Assembly (NCBI RefSeq): GCF_018919145.1
Contig: NZ_JAHLQJ010000013.1
Location: 1 to 64,000, forward strand
Direction: 5' to 3'
DNA from: Paenibacillus brevis
GTDB lineage: Bacteria > Bacillota > Bacilli > Paenibacillales > Paenibacillaceae
Length of the DNA: 64,000 bases
Within the stretch, counting starts at the first letter, position 1; each line of letters starts with the position of its first letter. Position numbers and translations under genes: made by a program. Shown here in pieces: positions 1-8,311 of this stretch. The notes under the pieces were generated by a model, which saw only the letters and a program-made list of their open reading frames with translations, did not search any database and was not told the DNA's origin.

Positions 1-69
1 GGTGTAGAGGCCTAACATGCCTGCCTGTCACGCAGGAGACCGCGGGTTCGAATCCCGTCGGCTCCGCCA
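1..69 (+). tRNA. tRNA-Asp (GTC), 5' end cut by window edge
   Basis: The anticodon loop reads CTGTCAC, giving GTC (Asp). The T-arm and an encoded CCA (67-69) are present. About seven acceptor bases lie before position 1. It is the first visible member of a co-directional tRNA run in the same order as the Bacillus trnD cluster. Confidence 0.93.
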
Positions 70-85
70 TTTTATTCTAATGTAA

Positions 86-161
<76 letters not shown>

Positions 162-186
162 TTTAACAACTGAATGAATGTAGTAT

Positions 187-262
<76 letters not shown>

Positions 263-265
263 CAT

Positions 266-351
266 GGAGGCTTAGCGAAGTGGCCAAACGCAGCAGACTG
301 TAAATCTGTTCTCGTACGAGTTCGGTGGTTCGAATCCATCAGCCTCCACCA
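266..351 (+). tRNA. tRNA-Tyr (GTA)
   Basis: Class II tRNA with a long variable arm. Acceptor GGAGGCT/AGCCTCC, anticodon loop CTGTAAA (GTA), encoded CCA. Only 3 bp separate it from tRNA-Thr. Confidence 0.97.
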
Positions 352-357
352 GTTTTT

Positions 358-431
358 AGGGGCATAGTTTAAAGGTAGAACAAAGGTCTCCAAAACCTTT
401 GGTGTGGGTTCAATTCCTGCTGCCCCTGCCA
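358..431 (+). tRNA. tRNA-Trp (CCA)
   Basis: Acceptor AGGGGCA/TGCCCCT, anticodon loop CTCCAAA (CCA, Trp), discriminator G, encoded CCA at 429-431. Confidence 0.97.
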
Positions 432-455
432 GATTCAACTGAATACTTTCTTTAT

Positions 456-532
456 GGCGGTCGTGGCGAAGGGGTTAACGCACCGGATTGTGGCTCCGGC
501 ATTCGTGGGTTCAAGTCCCATCGATCGCCCCA
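456..532 (+). tRNA. tRNA-His (GTG)
   Basis: Anticodon loop TTGTGGC (GTG). The extra 5' G (position -1, base 456) faces C73 (529), the hallmark of tRNA-His. CCA is encoded at 530-532. Confidence 0.97.
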
Positions 533-558
533 TTTTTTTCTTTTCTAATAACATACGT

Positions 559-633
559 TGGGGATTAGCCAAGCGGTAAGGCAACGGACTTTGACTCCGT
601 CATCCATAGGTTCGAATCCTATATCCCCAGCCA
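559..633 (+). tRNA. tRNA-Gln (TTG)
   Basis: Acceptor TGGGGAT/ATCCCCA, anticodon loop CTTTGAC (TTG), encoded CCA at 631-633. Confidence 0.97.
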
Positions 634-637
634 TTAA

Positions 638-712
638 GCGGACGTGGCTCAGCGGTAGAGCATCGCCTTGCCAAGGCGAGGGTCGCGGGTTCGATTCCCG
701 TCGTCCGCTCCA
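638..712 (+). tRNA. tRNA-Gly (GCC)
   Basis: Acceptor GCGGACG/CGTCCGC, anticodon loop TTGCCAA (GCC), encoded CCA. It lies 4 bp after tRNA-Gln. Confidence 0.97.
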
Positions 713-722
713 TTTTATATAT

Positions 723-796
723 GGCGCCATAGCCAAGTGGTAAGGCACAGCTCTGCAAAAGCTTTATCCCCAGTTCGAGTCTGGGTGGCGCCTCCA
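723..796 (+). tRNA. tRNA-Cys (GCA)
   Basis: Acceptor GGCGCCA/TGGCGCC, anticodon loop CTGCAAA (GCA), encoded CCA at 794-796. Confidence 0.97.
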
Positions 797-809
797 GTAT
801 TATTAATAG

Positions 810-888
810 GCCGGCGTGGCGGAATGGCAGACGCGCTCGACTCAAAATCGAGTGGGAAACCGTGGAGGTTCGAGTCCTCTCGCCGGTA
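810..888 (+). tRNA. tRNA-Leu (CAA) with altered 3' end
   Basis: Class II tRNA with D-arm typical of Leu, anticodon loop CTCAAAA (CAA) and an intact T-arm. The 3' acceptor strand is CGCCGGT rather than the expected CGCCGGC, so pair 1-72 is G-U. The sequence continues ATTACT with no encoded CCA, unlike the other nine tRNAs of the cluster. A functional tRNA is still possible if CCA is added enzymatically. It is the last tRNA before the terminator. Confidence 0.88.
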
Positions 889-904
889 TTACTTTACTTA
901 GAGC

Positions 905-939
905 AGTTCATTAGATTAAAAATCTAGTGAACTTTTTTT
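905..939 (+). terminator. Rho-independent terminator of the tRNA operon
   Basis: A 13-bp stem (905-917 with 921-933, one G-T pair) closes a 3-nt loop and is followed by a run of seven T. It ends the tRNA transcription unit. Confidence 0.93.
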
Positions 940-1041
940 ATTTTTATTACTTCATTTATTCGATAAGTTGTCCCGAGGCAGCTCCGACAAAACCGGCCTG
1001 CTCCAGGGAAATATTAAGGTTCGGTACTAATAGCGCTTCCT

Positions 1042-1704
1042 TGCTCCACCGGCGACTGCGGAACCGGCAAGATGACGATTCGCAGGTTTACCGAGGTTCT
1101 CGACCCGGCGACCTACAAGGTGCTGTACCTGTCGGACTCGAAGCTTATGCCGCGGCACTTCTACAGGGGTCTGCTCGAACAACTGGGCTGCGAATCGAAG
1201 TTTTACCGCGGCGACGCCAAGCACCAACTGCATCGGAAGATCGAACTCATGCGCGGCATTCACCGGCTGCAGCCCGTTGTCGTCGTCGACGAAGCGCATC
1301 TGCTGGATCGCGAGATGCTTGAAGAAGTCCGCTTCCTGCTCAACTTCAAGATGGATGCTCAGAGCCCCATGGCGCTTATTCTGGTTGGGCACAGCGAGCT
1401 GTGGGACCGCCTTGGGCTGCAAGCCTACGCGGCGATTCGCCAGCGAATCGATCTGCAATGCAAGCTGGCTCATTTCGACCGGGCGCAGACCGGCGCATAC
1501 ATAGCCCGGCACATGAGCTACGCCGGTGCCGAGCACGACGTGTTTAAAGAGGCGGCGATCGAAGATGTGTTCCGCTTCTCCAGCGGCGCTGCGCGCCTGA
1601 TCAACAAGGTCTGCACGCGCAGCCTCATCTACGGCTCGCAGAACAAACATCGCATCATTGACGATCATATGATCAAAAGCGTCATCCAGGGAGAATTGTC
1701 ATGA
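1042..1704 (+). pseudogene. ExeA/TniB-type transposition ATPase, N-terminus missing
   Basis: The reading frame encodes an AAA ATPase of the ExeA/TniB family that partners DDE transposases. It contains a damaged Walker A (GDCGTGKM, codons at about 1051-1074, where a Thr/Ser should follow the Lys), a Walker B (VVVVDEAHLL), the sensor-1 region (LILVGHSELWDRL) and the C-terminal small domain. The first ATG (1072) comes after the Walker A, and the roughly 45 residues normally upstream are not in frame. The usual partner transposase is absent. I infer a decayed remnant of an insertion element that landed behind the tRNA cluster. A functional short protein is unlikely because nucleotide binding would be lost. 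Confidence 0.75.
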
Positions 1705-1717
1705 TTCTCCCCTTTTT
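1689..1717 (+). terminator. Terminator overlapping the ATPase stop
   Basis: An 8-bp perfect stem (1689-1696 with 1704-1711), 7-nt loop and then CTTTTT. The stop codon of the ATPase remnant sits inside the hairpin. Confidence 0.75.
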
Positions 1718-1794
1718 CACACCATAGACCAGACAGCTTGGCCGTCACCAGCAAGACAACTTACGTCGTCAACCGCCGGTCATTTTGTATTAGC

Positions 1795-2252
1795 AGTAAC
1801 ACTCCCAAACAGTAGCCGATTAGCTGAAATTGACGATGTCCGGTATCCAGAAGACGGGCCGCATAGTCGTCAGCCAGTCGTTCGATCAACCGTCAATGCT
1901 CCTGGTTTCAATAGCGCTCTACATCCGCAATCGTAATGCCAACAACTGGTCCCAGCCCTTGTTCATCCAGGTGTCGAAGCAGCAAATGGAAGGTTTATTG
2001 TTCCCAGACCTATACATGGAATACCACATGAAGCGGACCAGATTCCCCGTCGCCATAATAAGTGAACACTGCGTTGCTGCCAGTATTCAGTTGGGGCAGG
2101 ACTTCGTTCAACGTTCCCCCCATCTCTGTTTCATGCTTCATAGAATCGCCCTTGAAACCGTCAGTTTGGGGGACGGAATCCGCTAAATAATCATGCCCTG
2201 TCTTGACGCCGGGCCGGAGCAGCCGTATGGTACAAGTGACAAGAACTGACAA
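1795..2252 (-). pseudogene. Decayed fragment, resembles NRPS thioesterase domain
   Basis: One minus-strand frame reads coherently from about 2252 to 1795 but is broken by four in-frame stops. Between the stops it encodes protein-like text such as HLDEQGLGPVVGITIADVER, LIERLADDYAARLLDTGHR and FQLIGYCLG. The last piece resembles the nucleophile-elbow region of alpha/beta-hydrolase thioesterase domains at the end of nonribosomal peptide synthetases (family knowledge; assignment is my inference). Residues 1-80 of the frame before the first stop form an 80-aa ORF (2010-2252) that I do not recognise. Nothing else of a synthetase is visible. Confidence 0.45.
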
Positions 2253-2286
2253 TCGTAGGGAGATACATGCTCAAGAAGGGGGAAAT

Positions 2287-4095
2287 ATGAATACATTCAC
2301 AGCCTATGGCCGGCAGCTCGGACGGCAGATCGCCGGCAGGTATTACCGGATATCCATCAAACAGAGGATTCTATTCTCGTTCATCGTGCTGATCACGCTG
2401 TCCATCGGTGCAATGGGCACCTTCTCGTATTGGATTGCTGCGCAGGAGATCGAGGACAATGCCTACGCTGGCAGCCGGGAGACTGTAAGCAAGACGGCAC
2501 AGCTGCTGGATTCCCGCCTGAATGATGTAGCGCTCTCTGTGCAGTCCCTGATGCTGAGCGATGCGTACCGCAAAATGATGGTGGATGTGCTGAGCCATGA
2601 GGTCTCTAATTATTATGTACATCTGTCTGATCTGCAATATGTACTCTCGCAGGCAACGTTCAATCAGCCGATCATTGAGAATGTGCTGATCGTTACCCCG
2701 ATTGGCGATTTCTATCCCACTACGCAGATCCGGGCGCAGGACAACTCGTTCTACGGCTCAGAATTATATGATCTGAGTAAGGAGCAGCCGGGCGGTTACT
2801 GGGCCAAAGGACATTATGACCGGTTGTTCACAGGCGGCCAGCGGGTGGTCTCCTTCGTAGTCCGGGGAATTTATGAATACCCTTACACGCCGATCAGCAA
2901 TGTATTTATTGTGGTCAATATCAGGGAAAGCCGGATAGATGAGCTGCTGAATAAAGGGGGGGAACAAGCAGGATGGAATTATTACCTAGTGAACGGGGAA
3001 GGAGAGGCGGTAGTGGAGTCCCGCTGGCCGTTCCGGGGCAGGTTCCCCTGGAAGCCGGTGCTTGCAGAAGCCGGAAAAGGGGCCAATCTGCAGAATCGCA
3101 ACTACAGCTATGGCGGCAAGGAGTATCTGGTGAATTATGCAAGCTCAGCGGTATCTCCCGACTGGATCATCTCCGGGATGCAGTCGCGGGACCAGCTGCT
3201 GGGCAAGCTGCAGCGGGTGCAGCGCATTACCCTCTATGTCATCGTTGTCTTCCTGCTGGCGACCTGGCTGATCTCCAATCAGCTGACATCTGTGCTGCTG
3301 AAGCCCCTGTTCAAGCTGCGGCGGCTGATGCGTAGAGTCGAAGAGAACCAGCTCAGTGTGGTGTATGAGAGCCGTTATGAGGACGAGGTTGCCCAGGTTG
3401 GCTTTCAGTTCAACCGGATGATGTCGGAGATTAAGACGTTGATCGAGGATGTGAAGACCAAGGAGGAGGGCAAGCGTCATGCAGAGATCCGTGCCCTTAC
3501 GGCGCAGATGGAGCCGCACTTTCTGTACAATACATTGAATACCATCTATTGCAAATCGGTCATGGGCGAGAATGACGATGTGAATGAGATGATCCTGTCG
3601 TTGTCGCAGATGTTCCAGATCGGGCTCAGCGGCGGCAAGGATCTGATTACCCTTGCGGATGAGCTGTCCCACATGCGGCAGTATTTCGCCATTCAGCAGA
3701 AATGCTATGAAGGACTGTTTGAATACACGGTGACGGTAGGGGACGAGGCCCTGCTGTCCTGCCTGCTGCCGAAGATTATCCTGCAGCCGGTGGTGGAGAA
3801 CAGCATTCAGCATGGATTCAGCGACATGACAATAGGAGGCAGGATAGACATCACGGTCAGCCGGGAGCAGGGGCTCCTGCATATTTGCATTACCGACAAC
3901 GGACGGGGACTTGATGCTGAACGGGTCAAACAGGGGATGGTCAGGGCTCCGCAGTCAAGGAAAGGTTATGCCCTGTTCAACATCAGGCACCGGCTAGCCC
4001 TGTATTACGGGGACGAAGCCCGTATGGACGTTGGCGGCGAACCAGGTAAGGGATCACGGACGGATCTGTGGATTCCCGCAAAGGAGGAGAGTTGA
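2287..4095 (+). CDS. YesM-type sensor histidine kinase
   Basis: Membrane sensor kinase of 602 residues that should phosphorylate the regulator encoded 3 bp downstream in response to an extracellular signal, probably a sugar. Transmembrane segments lie near residues 29-50 and 313-332, flanking an extracellular sensor region. A HAMP-like segment follows. The phosphoacceptor motif EPHFLYNTLN places the His at residue 411, and the ATPase domain shows QPVVENSIQHGF (about residue 500) and DNGRGL. The frame is open further upstream, but the ATG at 2287 is preceded by AAGGGGGA and is chosen. The neighbours (AraC-type regulator, binding protein, permeases) make this the control module of the uptake locus. 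Confidence 0.93.
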   Translation: MNTFTAYGRQLGRQIAGRYYRISIKQRILFSFIVLITLSIGAMGTFSYWIAAQEIEDNAYAGSRETVSKTAQLLDSRLNDVALSVQSLMLSDAYRKMMVDVLSHEVSNYYVHLSDLQYVLSQATFNQPIIENVLIVTPIGDFYPTTQIRAQDNSFYGSELYDLSKEQPGGYWAKGHYDRLFTGGQRVVSFVVRGIYEYPYTPISNVFIVVNIRESRIDELLNKGGEQAGWNYYLVNGEGEAVVESRWPFRGRFPWKPVLAEAGKGANLQNRNYSYGGKEYLVNYASSAVSPDWIISGMQSRDQLLGKLQRVQRITLYVIVVFLLATWLISNQLTSVLLKPLFKLRRLMRRVEENQLSVVYESRYEDEVAQVGFQFNRMMSEIKTLIEDVKTKEEGKRHAEIRALTAQMEPHFLYNTLNTIYCKSVMGENDDVNEMILSLSQMFQIGLSGGKDLITLADELSHMRQYFAIQQKCYEGLFEYTVTVGDEALLSCLLPKIILQPVVENSIQHGFSDMTIGGRIDITVSREQGLLHICITDNGRGLDAERVKQGMVRAPQSRKGYALFNIRHRLALYYGDEARMDVGGEPGKGSRTDLWIPAKEES

Positions 4096-4098
4096 AGG

Positions 4099-5730
4099 AT
4101 GGACCGGAAGCTGGAACCGGAAAGGTTCAAATTATGTGTAATCGACGATATCAAAAGTGTGGTGGAGATGGTCTCGCGCAAGCCGCCGTGGCAGGAGCAC
4201 GGTATTGAGGTCACAGGTACGGCGCTTAACGGCGAAGCGGGCCTGCAGATCATCCGCGAGACCCGGCCGGACATTGTGCTGACGGATATCCGGATGCCAA
4301 GAATGGATGGCCTGCAGATGACCCGGGAGATACTGGAGGTGCTGCCGGACTGTAAGATTATTATCCTCAGCGCTTACTCGGAGTTCTCTTATGCCCAGGA
4401 AGCCATCCGGCTGGGGGCGCTTGATTTCGTGAAGAAGCCCTTTTCCCTGGAGGAGATTGTGAATGCAGTGCTCAAGGCCAGGGAGCTGTGCCGGGAGGAG
4501 CGTCAGGAGACCGCCAGACTTGCTGTAATGGAGGCGAGAATCAGGGAAAGTCTGCCTATTCTCCGCCAGGAATATCTCACCTTCCTGCTGCACCACCAGA
4601 CGACAGAAGCGGATGCCCGTTCCCGCTGGGCCTATCTCGATATCCCGCTGGACCAGCATGATTTCTTCGTGTTTGTCGCCGAGATTGATCATTTCGCGGA
4701 GAAGCTGAGCGGCCAGCCTGTGCAGGAGGTCGAGCTGCTAAGGTTCAGCCTGCACAATATTCTCGAAGAGACGATTTCCGCCTGGACCCGCGGCGTTATT
4801 ATCCGGGAGGCGACAGACCGGTACGTCTGTATCATGAACGGCTCAGACCCGGAGACCGCCGCGCTGATTACGGAGGCCTGCTGCATGAATGTAAGCCGCT
4901 TCTCGCGTCATACCATTTCTATCGGCGTGGGCCTGGGCACAGCGGCGATTCAGGAGCTGGGCACGGCGTACAGGCAGGCGCTTAGCGCGCTGGGGTATCA
5001 TTTCTATACCGGGGGCAACGGGGTATATCATTATAGCAATATCGAGAATAAACCTCTCTCGCTCTACAGCTATTCCGCCGCCGCCGAGCAGGAGCTGCTG
5101 TTCGCCCTGCGTTCCGGCAATTCCGCCAAAAGCCTGCAGGTGCTGGACCAACTGTTCGCGGAGCTGCTGGACAGCGGGCTTTTACCTGAGCCGCGTTATG
5201 TTGAAAGTGTCGGCTATGAGCTGAGCTCCAGGATCTGCCGGGTCCTGCTGGAGCAGTTCCCTTATGGGCAGGTGGAGCCGCTGGAACTTAGAATTGCTGC
5301 CATGAAGAACCAGGTGCATCCTTCCCTTCAAGATATACGGGACCTGCTGTCCTGGCTCTGCCGGGAGGCCTGTGCACTGGTGGAGCAAGCCCGTTCTCTG
5401 GAGTCCACGCGGATTATCCGTCAGGCCGTCGAATATATCCATAGTCATCTGGACACGGGGCTGTCGCTGGAGCAGATGGCGAAGCAGATTAACCTTAGCC
5501 AGGGGTATTTCTCCAATCTGTTCAAGAAGGTGCAGGGAGTTTCGTTTCAGCAGTATGTGATGCATGAGAAGATGGAGAAGGCCAAGGCGATGCTGATCAG
5601 CGGCCGGCAGGTTCAGGAGATCGCCCAGGATCTCGGGTATGAGCACAGGCGCTATTTCAGCGAGGTGTTCAAGAAATATACCGGCATGACCCCGTCCGAG
5701 TTCAAATTGTATTATTTTGGAAAAGAATAG
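4099..5730 (+). CDS. YesN-type AraC-family response regulator
   Basis: Transcription activator of 543 residues. The N-terminal receiver domain (about 1-125) has the motif VLTDIRMPRMDG with phosphoacceptor Asp63. A long middle region is followed by an AraC-type double helix-turn-helix (about 440-540, ending in the typical IAQDLGY...YFSEVFKKYTGMTPSEF pattern split over two helices). The start ATG follows an AAGGAGGAG site that overlaps the end of the kinase gene, so the two are co-translated. By analogy with YesN-type systems it likely activates the binding-protein promoter at about 5850. Confidence 0.93.
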   Translation: MDRKLEPERFKLCVIDDIKSVVEMVSRKPPWQEHGIEVTGTALNGEAGLQIIRETRPDIVLTDIRMPRMDGLQMTREILEVLPDCKIIILSAYSEFSYAQEAIRLGALDFVKKPFSLEEIVNAVLKARELCREERQETARLAVMEARIRESLPILRQEYLTFLLHHQTTEADARSRWAYLDIPLDQHDFFVFVAEIDHFAEKLSGQPVQEVELLRFSLHNILEETISAWTRGVIIREATDRYVCIMNGSDPETAALITEACCMNVSRFSRHTISIGVGLGTAAIQELGTAYRQALSALGYHFYTGGNGVYHYSNIENKPLSLYSYSAAAEQELLFALRSGNSAKSLQVLDQLFAELLDSGLLPEPRYVESVGYELSSRICRVLLEQFPYGQVEPLELRIAAMKNQVHPSLQDIRDLLSWLCREACALVEQARSLESTRIIRQAVEYIHSHLDTGLSLEQMAKQINLSQGYFSNLFKKVQGVSFQQYVMHEKMEKAKAMLISGRQVQEIAQDLGYEHRRYFSEVFKKYTGMTPSEFKLYYFGKE

Positions 5731-5740
5731 GAATCAGCAG

Positions 5741-5776
5741 GGGAGGGATTTCCGCAGGGCGGAGATTACCTCCCTT
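5741..5776 (+). terminator. Hairpin after the regulator gene
   Basis: Nested stems GGGAGG/CCTCCC (5741-5746 with 5769-5774) and TCCGC/GCGGA (5751-5755 with 5759-5763). The T tract is weak (TTGTCT), so it could be a leaky terminator between the regulator pair and the transporter genes. Confidence 0.5.
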
Positions 5777-5850
5777 GTCTGTATAGAACTCCTGCAGAAA
5801 TCTGCCCTTAATGTGGGCTTACCCGCCTTATCTGGATGCGCCTATCAAAC

Positions 5851-5875
5851 TATAATCAGATTGTAAGCGAATACA
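5851..5875 (+). promoter_or_regulatory. Promoter -10 with perfect CcpA cre site
   Basis: TATAAT at 5851-5856 is followed at 5861-5875 by TTGTAAGCGAATACA, which fits the cre consensus WTGNAANCGNWNNCW at every defined position. The site lies at about the transcription start, a position at which CcpA normally represses. No good -35 is visible, consistent with activator dependence. Confidence 0.7.
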
Positions 5876-5902
5876 GCAAGGATATATAAGGGGGCACTAC
5901 CA

Positions 5903-7288
5903 ATGATGAAGCGTATGCTAATGACATCTCTGAGCCTGGTCCTGGCACTTGGCTTGGTAGCCTGCGGCAACGGTAACAGTGGCGGCAATGCAGCTGAAGG
6001 CAAGGGAGAAGGGGCGACTGGCGGTTCGGGGGAAAAAACTAAAATCAGCTACTGGACAGGCGACCGCCACGATGCGGATTTCGTGAAGGAGAAGGTAGCC
6101 GAGTTCAACAGGGCCAATCCCGACGGGATTGAGGTGGAGCTGGTCGTCAAGGGCGACGACTTCGATACCGCGCTCGATCTGTCCTTCCAGACCTCCGATG
6201 CACCGGATGTGATCCGGGTGAAGGAGAATACCATCCAGACCTTCTACAAAAAAGGCTTTCTCGCTCCGATTGACGAGTTCCTGAACGATGAGCTGAAGGC
6301 GAAATTCCCGGCCATGCCGGATCTGAATGAATTCGACGGCAAGCGTTACAGTCTGCCGAACTATGGAACGACCATGCGTCTGGTGTACAACAAGGATCTG
6401 TTCGCCAAAGCGGGCATTGAACATCCGCCGACTACCCTGCAGGAACTGGTGGATACAGCCAAGAAATTGACAGAAGCCGGCAAAGCGGACGGCGCTTACG
6501 GCTTCGCCCTTAACTTCAAGAGCCCCGGCAGTGCGTTCGGACGTTCGGCACGGGTGGTTGCGGAGATGAGCGGCTATGGCGGCTTCGGGTATGATTTCAA
6601 GACAGCCCGCTACGACTTCAGCGGCTTCGAGCCGATCATCAATGCCTTTAAGCAGATCAGGGACGACGGCAGCATGCTGCCGGGTGTAGAATCGCTGGAT
6701 ATTGATCCGCTGCGGGCGCAGTTTGCGGAAGGCAAGATCGGAATGTATATGTCCTACTCCTCAGAGCCTGGCGTCTACAAGAATCAGTTCCCGGCCAAGA
6801 TTGACTGGGCGGCCGCTCCGGTTCCTACCATCGACGGCACCGTGAAGGGGGCTTCCGGCTTCCTCGGGGGCCAATGGCTGGCGCTGAGCTCGAAATCAGA
6901 GCATAAAGAAGCAGCCTGGAAGTTCATGGAGTTCATGTATGGCGATCAGGTGCTGACGGATTATCAGGAAAAAGGCTTCGGCATCTCCATGGTTCCATCC
7001 ATTAGCGCAGCAGCCAAGACACCGGATGTGAACGGTATTGAAGGCTTCCTGCCGAACAAGCACGATGGGGTGTGGCCGGTCTATCCGTCTGTAGCACCGG
7101 AAGGAATGAAATCGGATGACGCCTTCTTCAAATATATGCTGAACGGCGGCGACCTGAAGACGGTTATCGCTGATCTGAACAAACGCTATAATGCTGCACT
7201 GGACAGTGTGATTGCGAATGACGGCATAAAGGCTGAGCCGGATACCGGCTTTGATCCCGCCGCTCTGGGCGGCAAGTTCGCCAAGTAG
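5903..7288 (+). CDS. ABC transporter extracellular sugar-binding lipoprotein
   Basis: Family 1 solute-binding protein of 461 residues. The N-terminal signal peptide ends in the lipobox LVAC, with lipidated Cys21, followed by a Gly/Asn-rich linker. It should sit on the outer face of the membrane and pass an oligosaccharide to the two permeases downstream. No ATPase gene is present, as is normal for CUT1 systems that share an MsmX-type ATPase encoded elsewhere. The neighbouring GH130 phosphorylase suggests a mannose-containing oligosaccharide as substrate (inference). Confidence 0.92.
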   Translation: MMKRMLMTSLSLVLALGLVACGNGNSGGNAAEGKGEGATGGSGEKTKISYWTGDRHDADFVKEKVAEFNRANPDGIEVELVVKGDDFDTALDLSFQTSDAPDVIRVKENTIQTFYKKGFLAPIDEFLNDELKAKFPAMPDLNEFDGKRYSLPNYGTTMRLVYNKDLFAKAGIEHPPTTLQELVDTAKKLTEAGKADGAYGFALNFKSPGSAFGRSARVVAEMSGYGGFGYDFKTARYDFSGFEPIINAFKQIRDDGSMLPGVESLDIDPLRAQFAEGKIGMYMSYSSEPGVYKNQFPAKIDWAAAPVPTIDGTVKGASGFLGGQWLALSSKSEHKEAAWKFMEFMYGDQVLTDYQEKGFGISMVPSISAAAKTPDVNGIEGFLPNKHDGVWPVYPSVAPEGMKSDDAFFKYMLNGGDLKTVIADLNKRYNAALDSVIANDGIKAEPDTGFDPAALGGKFAK

Positions 7289-7327
7289 ACAGAAGGTTAG
7301 GGATAGAGATATAGGCCGGGATAGCGG

Positions 7328-7354
7328 GGGATGAGGGAGCAACTCCCTCATCCC
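7328..7354 (+). other. Perfect 12-bp intra-operon hairpin
   Basis: GGGATGAGGGAG (7328-7339) and its exact complement (7343-7354) surround a CAA loop, between the binding-protein and permease genes. There is no T run, so it is more likely an mRNA-stabilising or processing element that raises binding-protein expression over the permeases than a full terminator. Confidence 0.7.
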
Positions 7355-7394
7355 TCTGCTCTGGTCGTAAAGGAAAGGAGCCGGAAGAAATCAG

Positions 7395-8297
7395 ATGAAC
7401 AAAACGAAACATGCCTTATTTTCATACAGTTTTATCTTTCCAAGTGCCTTGCTCACGTTGGTTCTCGGGATTTACCCGATTGCCTGGGCGTTCCGCTATA
7501 TGTTCTATGACTACAAAGGGTTTGGAACGGCGCGGTTTACCGGTCTGGCCAATTTCAGCCGCATTCTGAAGGACACCCAGTTCTGGGATTCGGTGGTGAA
7601 TACATTTGTCTATGCTGGCGGCAAGCTGCTGATCACCATTCCGCTGGCCCTGCTGCTGGCCGCCATATTGAACCGGGGGCTGCGGGGCAGACAGCTGCTG
7701 CGGGGGATTTTCTTCATGCCGACCGTCATCAGTACCGCCGTAATGGCTGTAGTCTTCTTCACGATTTTCAACTCATATAACGGGATTCTCAACCAGTTTC
7801 TGATCCGCCTGGGCCTCTCCGATTCCGGTGTGGACTGGCTGGGGCCGAAATATGCCATGCTCACCGTCATCCTGGTTGCGGCCTGGGGGGCGGTCGGCAA
7901 TTATATGCTGCTCTTCCTCGCCGGTCTGCAGAATATCCCCGAGGATGTGTATGAGGCCTCTTCCCTGGACGGGGCAGGGAAAATCCAACAGTTCCGCTAT
8001 GTCACCCTGCCGATGCTCGGGCCTGTCATGCAGATGGTTATTATGCTGGCGATCATTACAGCCCTGAAGGGCTACGAGAGCATCATGGTACTGACTGAAG
8101 GCGGTCCTGTAGGCAAGACGGAGGTCATGTTCCTGTATCTGTACAAATTATTTTTCCCTGTCGGCGGGGGCAGCGCGGCGGTTCAGGTCCAGGAGTTCGG
8201 ATACGGCAGTGCGGTCGCCTTTGTGTCTGCGGTCATAGTAGGGATGATATCACTCATTTATTTCTACGCATCCAGACGCATGAATCAGACCGATTGA
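7395..8297 (+). CDS. ABC sugar permease, first subunit (UgpA/LacF-like)
   Basis: Integral membrane protein of 300 residues with six predicted membrane segments. It has the EAA loop of binding-protein-dependent permeases (EASSLDGAGKIQQFRYVTLP), which contacts the ATPase. Preceded by AAAGGAAAGGAG. The stop codon is 14 bp before the start of the partner permease, so the two are co-transcribed. Confidence 0.92.
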   Translation: MNKTKHALFSYSFIFPSALLTLVLGIYPIAWAFRYMFYDYKGFGTARFTGLANFSRILKDTQFWDSVVNTFVYAGGKLLITIPLALLLAAILNRGLRGRQLLRGIFFMPTVISTAVMAVVFFTIFNSYNGILNQFLIRLGLSDSGVDWLGPKYAMLTVILVAAWGAVGNYMLLFLAGLQNIPEDVYEASSLDGAGKIQQFRYVTLPMLGPVMQMVIMLAIITALKGYESIMVLTEGGPVGKTEVMFLYLYKLFFPVGGGSAAVQVQEFGYGSAVAFVSAVIVGMISLIYFYASRRMNQTD

Positions 8298-8311
8298 GGA
8301 GAGAGACTATT

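Noticed and set aside
927-1322. 131-aa plus-strand ORF at the ATPase remnant
   Set aside because: Runs in another frame through the terminator and the ATPase coding region, with no ribosome binding site; composition is Arg/Ala-rich as in shadow frames.
1027-1668. 213-aa minus-strand ORF
   Set aside because: Complementary to the ATPase frame, which carries recognisable Walker B and sensor motifs.
1830-2186. 118-aa plus-strand ORF
   Set aside because: No ribosome binding site and no family resemblance; the opposite strand reads as a decayed thioesterase-like domain.
3145-3882. 245-aa minus-strand ORF inside the first sensor kinase
   Set aside because: Antisense shadow of the kinase, rich in Leu/Gln/His as expected from reversed coding sequence.
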